A DNA stretch of 64,000 bases, from the NCBI GenBank assembly GCA_021234535.1, contig CM037836.1:28696769-28760768 (forward strand), written 5' to 3'. The stretch comes from Stichopus chloronotus (lineage: Eukaryota; Echinodermata; Holothuroidea; Aspidochirotida; Stichopodidae). The translations under genes and the position numbers were made by a program. This document shows positions 28,801 to 37,745 of this stretch, in pieces; the first letter of the stretch is position 1, and the number at the start of each line of letters is the position of its first letter. The notes beneath the pieces were generated by a model that saw only the letters and a program-made list of their open reading frames with translations, was not told where the DNA came from and made no database searches.

Positions 28801-31800
28801 ACTTTTCCAACTTCCAGGAATGACTGCTGAATATTGTAAAGGTTGTTCTGTAACCTGTAACCAAAGAACACATACAGAAGTGAGCACATTGTGATGTTAC
28901 AACACTTTACTGACAAAAACTTTCATCACTAAAGTCTCTTGTTAGTATTTTCATGCATTCCTTGGAAGAGGTCTGTCCTTTGTAAGACTATGAGGTAAAT
29001 ACTCAATAGTCAAAAAAAAAAGTACAACTTCTGTACAATGAATTTGCTACATTGCAAATTTGGATCACTGATTGTTTATTTAACAATCATGCTAATTGCA
29101 TTTACTTGGTAGAGCAAAAATTACTCATCAATGTGTACGATAACAGCAGTACAGCTAATAAAAGCACTTTGTTAACTTGATTTATTTAATGTCCCAAACT
29201 TTTACCCTGATTTTCTAATATTCCATACTCTTCCCTTGCTTCTCTTAGTATTCAGCACTGTTATATTGAGAAGTATTTCATTCTGCCTTGACACCTTGAT
29301 TCTATTAATACGGCAAACTATTTCCTTGATTTTTTAAGGATTGAAGTATTTCATGCTTTTATTCCACACTGGGTTTAATATTCCACAGTTACTTTGATTC
29401 TTTTACAGTATATGTCACACAAAAAACACAATTTGGGGTATTGGCTGAAACAATCACTAAAAATGTTGAATTTAGCCATAATTTTCATGAAAATGTATCA
29501 AACATTGACCATTTTAAAAACAAATTCTCTTTTACGATTGTATCATGAATAAACAACAGCTAAATATGCAAATTTGTGATGTCCAAGGAGGGACTCACCT
29601 CATATGCCTTATATAAATCCTTGGTTTACTTAACCTTTATTTCAATAAGAATTGAGCATTTTATATGCCCTTAGGTTTTACTCTGGAAGCGCTACTGTCT
29701 TCTTCAAAAATATTGATATCACTTACCTATGTCAAACTCAGTGATTAATTACAGTAATTAAGAGATAAAATATAAAGCCCTGACAAAAGAAATACTGACA
29801 CTGTGCAACACTCTGCATCATCTGTTTGGCATTTTCATCAAACTTACCTTGGTTACCTTGATCCATCAAACTTACCTTGATTCTACATCCTTCTTGGCTT
29901 TATTGAGTTGAATCAGTTGAAACTTCACTTTTGGTTTTATGCTGTGATAATGAAACAGAGAGAAACAAATCAAGATAAAAATCAAGATTTCAAAGTTACT
30001 AATAATAATAATGGTCTATTCTGACATAGTGCACTTATCAAAGGCACTTTAAGGCATTCACCCAATGTTACCCTTGTTCATTGGGACCAGGTACACTCTG
30101 AGAATATCGTGGAGTACAGAGCAGCCATTAAGGCGCCAGTTGTATTCAGGTCCCTTGCAGGTCCCCAATTAGCACCTGGGTGGAGAGAAGCAAGTTGAGA
30201 CGAATACCTTGCCAAAGGGTATTACATGGATTTGAACTCGTAACCACTGGGTTACGAGTCTGAAGGCTTGACCTCCAGGACTACCATGCTAACATCACTC
30301 AAAGGGTAGGTAATAAATTCACTGAACATTTATCAAACTCATATATCACAAACCACATATACAGTGAGATGACAACCTTACAACAGGACCTCGAGGGTAA
30401 AATTTTGTTCACTACATAAATTGAAGGGAGGAAAATAGCACCTGCACATGAAATTGGCCACTGCAGAAATGAAGTTCTGTACTAAAGGACTAGTAACAAA
30501 CAGAACACTTAATTTTATATACTTTAATAGGAATGTTACTGAATCTTACTTTAGCGAGTGAAGCAATTTTCCACAGAAGTACTGAGGAGTACTTGACTCA
30601 TGTGTAATGTCATATGTAGGTTTGTTGAAGCATGTAATATGAGTAAGAACAAGACACATTACCTCTCAAGTAACAAGATTACAGTAAACCAACAATCAAG
30701 ACAATAACAGCAACAATTTATAGTCATACTCACTTATTAAAACTTTCCAACCTCTCTTTGAAATCAGATCTCTTTCTCTACAAAGAAAAGAATGAAAAAA
30801 TTGTAGCTCATAGATTTCAAAAACAATATTCAATGGAATGAGACCAAGAAGCAAAATGTCCATGACCTATTAGAATTTTTGTGATAAACACTACCGGTAA
30901 CTTTATAACAGGAAGCAACATGTGCTTCCAGCACTTTGGAGATGTTTATGTACTTGAACTTAATCTATTTCATAAAGTCAATGTTAATGTGCATACATCA
31001 ATTCAACTGTCCCAAAATATACAAGCAAGAAGAAACTGCAACAAAAGGGAATATACAGTACATATCTGTCCAATAACATTGACTGATGATCTACATCATC
31101 AATTTACCATGAAGGATAAAAAATCAATCTCTCAAATGCAAACCTGCTACAGTGATGGTAAAGAACAATTATCATGATCATTGTTCGGCATTACTGCATT
31201 GGATATTAAACACAGTACAGGTTTTACTTCCTACTGCAGCAGAGATAAAATGACTTAAATTTAACATAACACTGAATGCAAAACACTTACAAACGATTAA
31301 TGACAAAGACAAATCGTCCCAACCCATTTACCAAAAGCAACTACACTCATGAACCATCGGTGACCTCTCATCAGAAAATGAGTTAAGAATATGTTTGCTA
31401 AGTAATTCTTTAGGCATCTTCATCACACTTCAACAACTAAAGATTACAGTACCTTGGCATCAAGTGTTTCAACTCTATGTTCCTTCATTATCCCTTCATG
31501 GATCAGTTCATTGCATTCTCCACATAGCGGAACTGGCTCTGAAACAAGATGGTAGCATAGTAACCATTATCAACACATACTGAATAATACCTAATACTGG
31601 AATGACCTTACAGTATAACCTAATTAACAGGAGGGTCTGGACTACCACACACCGATAACATCTGGTGATCTGGTGATCAGTGAGGTTCAATGGTTTCACA
31701 TATATGTTCTGTTTCTACCTAAACACTGAGAACATTTCGTAGCAACACTTGTTAATAGAGTGAGATTATGTTCCCTTTGTTTGAAAATTGTCCTTTCAAA

Positions 31801-33558
31801 TGCCTACTGCTCAGATGGATGCAAACCATAAAATGTATTAAATCAAACAGTAGGGCATCTGACCTTGTACAATGAAGTATAAATTAAAATTATTAAGCGG
31901 ACAGATTTGAGCCAGACTTCACAAACAGCATTTTTCACAATAAATTTAATCAATGGTTTTCTACATATTCATATTTCAAAGTTTGAAAACTATTAATTTA
32001 TGACTTTGAAATATTTCATTGTGCAAAATATGTCCCAATTCACCTGGAATTTATTTTTTTGTCTTTCATTTTTACTTTTTCTCCAAATATTCGACACAAT
32101 ACCACAAGCACATCCTTGAACAGCTCGCAAGGTTTGAGTCCCAAAACACTCTTGATTTTATCTGTGATGCTGCCATCTAACAAGTTGGATCAAATAAGGG
32201 TTTTTTTAAGTGAAGCCTGCAAGTTTAACCTGTAACCCTTCAATATACACATGATTCCTAGAAGGCTCCCATGCAACCATGAGTACCACAGCTCCCATGC
32301 AACCAAAATACTATGACTACGAGCAGACTGCAAGTATTGAAGTAAGTGCTCATTCATGCCTATTATTATTGTCTGTGAGTGGTCACAGATTCAAAATTTG
32401 AGCCCAATCACAATCATAGACGTACGACCATATGTGCCCCAATCAGCGATCACTAAACCCTGGAGATGTCCCTGTTTGTTTATTTACTTTATCATGGGCA
32501 TTTTGTCATGTATGCTACACTGCATGTAACTCAGTATATACAGTACCCCGTAGTTGGCAAGCCCCCAAAATTGGCACTTCCTTCAAAAATTACTCGCTAT
32601 CATTGTGGCAACGTTACTGAAGTGAGCGCAACCTTCTTGAATCTAACCACAATTACGTATTTCACGATTATGAACCCATTCCATGTACGTTTCCTCTAAA
32701 TAAGGGCTCGTTTGTGACATTTAAAATATCGGCAATGGATTCCTTAAGTGCGCCAATTTCGGGGTACTGTATTATAAGGTAGCCAACTACCGCGCGGGCC
32801 CGTCCAATGCGCCTCTAGCCTATCATATACAAATCACAACTTTTACAAGCTTAGGTTTGCAGATTGAAATAGTGAAGCACGCCACCATTTTTTATCATTT
32901 ATACACTAAGTCAATGGCAGGCGCGCTCGACGGGCACCTTGGGGAAAGTTAATTTTGTTTGGATTGTCGTAAAGAAGGTGAGATAATTTCACCTTCGGTG
33001 ACACACTTTTTCGTTGCAATGAATACATATTCATTTGAGACAATACTGATTCATAAGAAAATGTTCTGACTTTTGTGGGTGGAACTGTCACAAACTTGGA
33101 ATGATAAATTTCCTTAATAGTGCGTTCGACGGTCATCCCTTCATCATGCATACTGTATGCCTAGCCTAGGCCTAAACACTTTTGTCTAAGTTGCTTGTTG
33201 TTAACAGTGAGTATATGACGTGTGACTGTGTATGGCTAAGAAAGAATGAACAACATTAGTACTACCGTGACTTAGTACTAAGCCTACTAGTACTACAATA
33301 AACTACCAAGTATCCCTATCAGTACGTACTAACTACTAGTATTAGTACTATCAGTATCACTCAGTGTAAAAAGCACTAATTAACATTAGGATAATTTTGC
33401 CCAATAATGTGAACGTTAGGCTAAGAGTTCCGATTGCAATTTCAGCCCATCACCCCACGTGAAAAGAAAAAGCACTTACCAGAACGGATCTTTCCTCCAC
33501 AGTCTGGACATTCCACTGCAATATCCAGATTTCCACAACGTCCACATCCTGCTGCCAT
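13374..33558 (-). CDS. B-box / coiled-coil / two-Tudor-domain protein with RG-rich tail (RNF17/Qin-like)
   Basis: Coding exons in transcript order: 33558-33480 (ATG 33558-33556, good Kozak context AAGATGG), 31538-31453, 30777-30734, 29941-29876, 28854-28683, 27784-27707, 27265-27085, 26896-26779, 26628-26505, 26046-25957, 24859-24746, 24242-24149, 23645-23623, 23314-22555, 22311-22173, an uncertain exon (candidate 20292-20228), 18865-18742, 17909-17792, 16678-16583, 15532-15428, 15242-15149, 14942-14789, 13822-13675, 13412-13374 (stop). The product is about 1,036 residues. Domains: Cys/His B-box-like finger (about 5-50), coiled coil (56-175), Tudor 1 (240-415), Glu/Lys-rich linker (424-520), Tudor 2 (745-890), RG-rich tail (975-1036). 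Multi-Tudor proteins bind symmetrically dimethylated arginines on Piwi proteins in germ granules. Finger plus coiled coil plus Tudors recalls RNF17 and Drosophila Qin, but no complete RING is seen, so orthology is unproven. Every exon join except the one flagged is in phase. Confidence 0.85.
14755..14772. repeat. (CT)n microsatellite
   Basis: About nine CT units lie in the intron beside the 3' end of exon 14942-14789 of the Tudor gene. No feature depends on it. Confidence 0.85.
16583..18865 (-). other. Tudor domain 2 with its extended flank (three exons)
   Basis: Exons 18865-18742, 17909-17792 and 16678-16583 encode PGDVLNIRVSSGL and LALKIRGPDEEG (SN-like flank), then GKLMCAYYSTLNQWTRAHII and VWFCDFGTTETVPSNHIRFL (barrel). 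This is the classic extended-Tudor layout. The DFG motif is present, but the asparagine usual after it is threonine. The C-terminal flank continues in exon 15532-15428. Confidence 0.85.
16933..17160. mobile_element. Foldback (hairpin) element rich in GACAATT words
   Basis: The left arm begins GGACAACTTTCCCCCC and contains GGACAATTTCCACCTCCCCC and AGACAATTC. The right arm carries the complements GAATTGTCTGGGGGG, GGAAATTGTCCAGG and GGGGGTTGTCC in mirrored order around a centre near 17030. It lies in an intron of the Tudor gene. A 140-codon open frame crossing it on the - strand is an artefact of the repeat. No clear target duplication was found. Confidence 0.6.
20228..20292 (-). other. Low-confidence candidate for the missing Tudor-gene exon
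   Basis: Exon 22311-22173 ends in phase 2 and exon 18865-18742 begins in a frame needing a phase-1 end. At least one more exon of length 3n+2 must therefore lie between them. This 65-base stretch satisfies the phase and is open (SSGFFPSMYEHTDGSHHGEE), but its acceptor (CCAATAG) and donor (GTGAAG) are weak. A tighter pair of sites (20283-20231) gives the right length but a stop in the required frame. Treat as unresolved. Confidence 0.25.
20625..21840. repeat. Tandem array of about eight diverged ~144-bp units ending in (CA)n
   Basis: The landmark CTTCC(C/T)TTCTTGAGATA or its variant recurs near 20633, 20775, 20919, 21063, 21207, 21349, 21490, 21634 and 21760, a spacing of about 144. Each unit carries TTGACCTCTGTTGACCC-like sequence and (C)CACCAAAAACA(A/G)TAGGG. 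The array ends in AAGTGTCACAAACACACACA. The same family occurs at 63258-63748. It sits in the Tudor-gene intron where one exon is unresolved. Confidence 0.8.
22555..23314 (-). other. Large Glu/Lys-rich low-complexity exon of the Tudor gene
   Basis: This 760-base exon encodes about 253 residues. Its first third is dominated by repeated EEKK-type units (EEKKTEEKKAEEKKVE). A Ser/Thr/Pro-rich stretch follows, then a proline run with RRGREK (VPPPPPTRRGREK). The segment is predicted disordered and forms the linker between the two Tudor domains. An open frame on the opposite strand here is only the mirror of this biased composition. Confidence 0.8.
23623..23645 (-). other. 23-nt microexon in the Tudor gene
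   Basis: The sequence is flanked by CCCATCAG and GTTTGT on the - strand. It joins exon 24242-24149 (phase-1 end) to exon 23314-22555 (phase-0 start). Without it the two neighbours would be out of frame. With it the reading continues as SAGMKEK. The phase requirement (two leading bases plus seven codons) is met exactly. The donor GTTTGT is weak, so the exon could be alternatively spliced. Confidence 0.6.
25957..26628 (-). other. Tudor domain 1 core (two exons)
   Basis: Exons 26628-26505 and 26046-25957 encode MFCVAEFEEDSRWYRAKVE followed by VKWMDYAHLNEVPLSNIQPL. This matches the strand order of Tudor barrels (entry strand, WYRA, (V/M)DY, then the L..L strand). The extended-Tudor flank continues in exon 24859-24746 (ALECCLIENF). 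The usual DYGN motif is DYAH with an extra residue, so the methyl-arginine pocket may be altered or inactive. Confidence 0.85.
28437..28602. repeat. 46-bp tandem repeat, about three copies
   Basis: AACTATGATTGTGTG recurs with a 46-base spacing (about 28451, 28497 and 28543). Each copy is followed by a GAGGTG...ACATTTC segment. It is intronic in the Tudor gene, and the copies differ at several positions. Confidence 0.75.
30000..30296 (-). mobile_element. tRNA-derived SINE
   Basis: Read on the - strand the element begins GCATGGTAGTCCTGGAGG (A-box-like), followed by ACGAGTTCAAATCC (B-box-like). A body follows (GGCAAGGTATTCGTCTCAAC ... AAGTGCACTATGTCAG), then a tail of ATT repeats (AATAATAATAAT on the + strand at 30000-30012). 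Pol III promoter boxes, an unrelated body and a simple-repeat tail together define a tRNA-derived SINE. It lies in an intron of the Tudor gene. Confidence 0.65.
31453..33558 (-). other. N-terminal B-box-like zinc finger (first two coding exons)
   Basis: Residues 1-55 span exons 33558-33480 and 31538-31453 (phase-1 join). The ligand pattern is CGRC, then CPDC, then CGEC, followed by His residues in LIHEG and KEHRVE. Eight potential zinc ligands in this spacing fit a B-box-type or compact cross-brace finger, as at the front of TRIM, RNF17 and Qin proteins. A classical RING (C3HC4 with its central His) is not apparent. The roughly 1.9-kb first intron includes a patch at 33250-33360 dense in AGTACT-like words. 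Confidence 0.65.
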
Positions 33559-36500
33559 CTTCTGTTCACCTATCTAGCCAGTAACAATATTTGTGTGCGA
33601 CAATTGTAAATTTATCTTAAAAATTGTCGACGTCGGACAGTCGAAGTGCTTGTACAAAGTCAATGGCGATTGCTGCTCTTCATGCATGACCCCTAGCTCT
33701 ACTGAATACTGATGTAACGTTAGTCACCGAAAATTGAATGTGCACAAGTGTATTATGTACAATTACCACACTGAGCAAACACGAAAGAAAACTGAAGTTG
33801 TCCTCTGTCATTGTGCCGTATTCGTTACGTGATTCGACACAAGATTTGATGATTCACTGAGTGCGATTGCAGTTTTCTTTGCAAATGTGCAAATACATTC
33901 GTAGTTTCTGAAGTGAGATTCAATTATATTTTTATCACCTATTAATGTCGTCTTTTGATACAATTCCAAGTTGGGTTATAGGAAGCTAATTTAGGCTACT
34001 TGTTTCGGTGAACAATGATTATATCGTCCATTTCAATTGCATAAAGAGCAGTTACACGAAACTTGTCCATGTTGTTATTTCCTACTACTAATTAGGCCTA
34101 GTACTAATAACGCTAATTTAGCCTAGGCCTCAAGCCTAATCTAGGACCTTACTAAAGGAAGCTTAATTTAAGGTCTGCAGTATAAATGTCGAGATCTGTA
34201 GCATTTTGAGCGAATAATTGGGCAAATTGGTGCCGACAAATGAGAGAGTATCCACACTTGACCTTCTCCCTTTCGGTGGAGTGGCAGTCGAACCCAACCT
34301 GCAGAAGGCCACCGAAGGTTATGGAAGATAACTCTTTTCTCTTAAGTTTCATGTGTCAAGCTCAAAGGACATTTGAGAACGACACATATTTGTGTTTACA
34401 TGTATTTATACCTTAAGTCGAGGTGGGAGCTGAAAATGATACATGGTTTAACTTAAAATGTTGTGAAACTGCAGGAGATCGAGTCACTTTGACCTCAATG
34501 TGTGTAACTGCACTGGTTTAAACATGTATAGTAAGTATACCTAGAATGACCCATTCCCTAGAATGAGGTACTCCTAGCTATTGCCGAAACTGTATTACTT
34601 CAGACAACCTTCACCAATTTATTAAAAGCAGAATGACATAATTCCCTAATAGTATGTTGCTGATGAAGTCTGTCACACTTCTGGTTCTTTGATAAGGTTT
34701 TCTACCGTTGCCTATAGGCTATGGTTTGTATCCTAATTTTGAAATGTCACTTTAACAAAATTTACAACCCAGAATACACCACAAAATACCACCACATCTT
34801 CAGAATGATGATCCACCTGCTAGACATACATTTACATGATAAATATGCCTCATAAATGCTACTCTGCCATTTGACTTCGCTAAATGCAAATCAACAAAAG
34901 TTACAATGTGTCAATTTAGAAGCATAAAAAATACTCCTGACAGCAGGAATCTTGGGTTGACATTGTGCTCGAAGTGACAGACAGAAAATCTTTTCACATC
35001 ATTAGTACATTTGTACTAAAACCCCATCTAATTGGGTGTTTGGGATTTTTACCAAATTTTTAATCATCATGTCAAATCCTTAGGTGCATCATTCTAGGTG
35101 TAACAATGCTATCTTTTGCAGAGTCCAGGTGGGGCAGGGGGAGAACATTGGTTAATGAGTTGCAGTGACCTGAATGTGCAATTGCACTGAGCTCTTGTCA
35201 GGTGGATCCAGTCAGAGATGAGGTAGTGCTCGATGCATCTTTGATGTGCATTTTCAGGTGGAATTGAGGGGCAGGTTGGGAGCATGAGCTTTGCTTAATA
35301 TCTAAAGTCAGAGTGCACCGTGTATTTACACTTGCTGCTGGAGTCAGAGTTTTTGTGACAATACAACTTTTAGATGGAGTCACAGTCGCAGTGAAGTCAG
35401 GGACTTTAAGCTAATTGCAATGTAATTCTTACTGGTGTCAGGGTGAATATATGACATGTAGAGTCGGAGTCATGTGGGGAGGGTGTGACAAAACTGTACG
35501 ATGCATCTTTGATATATACGGGTATTTTCAGGTGGAGTCTGAGTTGAGGTCGACAATGGGGGCATGAGAGTAATGAATCTACAGTACAGTATTGTTGCTA
35601 GAGTCAGGGTTACCCTTACAGTGACAATACAAGAGTTGTAGTTTCAGTGAAGTCAGGGTTATTGCAAAAGTTGATTAGGGCCCTCTTTTAGTCTGATTGA
35701 GTTTGTTGTTCTTTGTTCGATTGCTATTCCGACTCCACTTGGACCTTCTGAAACATGCAATTGTACCCAAATGAGAACTGATGAGGGTTCAGTTTTGTGG
35801 TCTGCATGTATTGCTGAGAATTTAAAAGTAACATTTGCCTATTTGCCTAATGTAAAACTCAGAGGCCATATCCAGTAGTTACAGTAGGCTAGACTCATAT
35901 GCAGGGACACACTAGGGGTCTATTAATATGGTACATATATGCCATGTTGATTCTTGAGCTCCCTTCTCCTGTCTGCCATCAGATTAACTTTCTGATTGTC
36001 CACTGGTGAATACAGGTGATTGTGTCTATGATAGTACACTATCTAAGCGGGTACGTCAAGCATCTCTTAAGTAGCGCAGAGTGTATGGGAAACTTTGGCC
36101 GAAAACACCTAGAAATGGCATTTCCAAGCCCTTTTTTCTGTTTGTTTACAACTCACCTCGCCTGCTACAAATAAATGTAGCTTAATTTGTTTTCAAGTAT
36201 TTTTTGGGAGAGGGGTCAGACTGTGATTCTGAGGCATACCTCCTCACATGGAGGCTCTACTGGTAGACCTCATTTGGGCCCACCATAGACCTTGAATTTT
36301 AAGAACACATGAACAGTTATCAATCATAATACCATAAAAACTACTTTCAAAACATAGGCAAAGTAAAATTTACAGCAAGATGTTTCACATTCCAACAAAC
36401 GCAGTGTCACCTAATTTTACAGTAGCTCCTGGTCTTTTATAGAATTGTTCTCATTAAGACATACTGTAGGCCAACAAAAATTCCTTAAATTAGAAACCTG

Positions 36501-37745
36501 GCAGTCCCAGCAGAGATACTGCATTATCGGTAAAAACCCGTGTTTGGTCTATGAAAATTTGTATCATTAATTTTTTTGGAAGACGAACTTATTGATTGAC
36601 AGTTTGGCTTGTGCCAAATAAGGTCATTGTAATATTGCAATGTCGGCAAACAATATTGTATGAGACTCAAATTTTCTCCAGATATCATTTGTGAAATGAC
36701 CAAAATGGTGTTACTTGTGTACTTAAAGAAAAAAATCAGTGTTTCTTCAATAAGATATGGATCTGGCATGTGAAATTAAGCATTTAGACCTTACACTTTC
36801 ATTAAACTTTAATGAACTAGTTTGATCAATATGAAAATAAAGTATCATGTCAGAAGAATACACTTGGCCTACACCATGCATGTAGCTGCTGTACACAATC
36901 CATAGTTTCCCACACATTTATTCAGGTGTGCTTTGATTCCAGCTTACCCCTATGACATCGCAATATCGTTTGGCAATTGGAAGACAAGTGCTTGTGATAT
37001 TGATACGAAAATTTCATATCGCTACAACACTAGTGCCAAATAAATGGTTGTTATACAAATACAGTACTGTACATGTCCAGTGAAGCAACATCTTTCACCA
37101 GAGGTTTACTATACTCAGAGTTAATCACTAGAACATGGACCTAATATTGCAAGTGTTGTTTGCAGTTTACACTTCTAGGATTCCATTTGTATGTGTAAAG
37201 CAATCTAGAGCATATTTGTTGGATCAGGTAGCTGGAAGTCAGCTCCCTGGTGGTATGCACTAGCTGAATTATAAATCCAAGGGACATCAAGCAGTATACA
37301 GTATTAGTGTTGTGTTTCTGAATAAGCTTGTCGTTGACAGAGCTTCTAGAGATTATAGTTGCTTCTTTTGTTACTGTGTCAACTTCATTGTTGGACCAGT
37401 GTGCATACATGATCATGTACGATGTATGCAGAATGTATATCAAGCACTCAGCTTCCATATACGCTGAGAAATGTTCAGGATCATTTGACTTTTATCAAAC
37501 CACCACATTCAAGAATGAGGCATTTGACACAGGATCAATCTTTTCAAGTCATATAGTCATCAATCTTCAACAATTCAATCCCCATGCTGAAGATCTTCTT
37601 GTCTGAGTGCACTGAGTAGTAGATATTGACTGTATCATGGAGGAGGGCAATTAATGCAACATGGTGACAATGCAACATGCAACATTGTAATCTCTACTTA
37701 CTCTTTGTGTGTTTTTGTGTCATTTCTATTAGATCACTGCACAAG
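33559..37745. promoter_or_regulatory. Shared 5' interval between the Tudor gene (-) and PIGB (+)
   Basis: About 4.2 kb separates the two divergent start codons. No coding exon was recognised. The Tudor promoter should lie just right of 33558. PIGB probably has an upstream non-coding exon here, because its first recognised exon begins with an acceptor-like TTTCTATTAG ending at 37732. A diverged direct duplication occupies about 35225-35665. No CpG-rich block or TATA box stood out. Confidence 0.4.
35225..35665. repeat. Diverged direct duplication (two copies)
   Basis: Copy 1 (about 35225-35404) and copy 2 (about 35500-35665) share an order of blocks: CGATGCATCTTTGAT, TTTTCAGGTGGA, GCATGAG, GTTGCTAGAGTCAG or its variant, GTGACAATACAA and CAGTGAAGTCAGGG. 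The gap between copies is filled with similar AGTC(A/G)GAGT words. No coding potential was recognised. Confidence 0.6.

Noticed and set aside
33559..37745. Antisense microprotein like human PIGBOS1 near the PIGB 5' end
   Set aside because: Considered because of the human neighbourhood, but no short open frame here showed a recognisable match.
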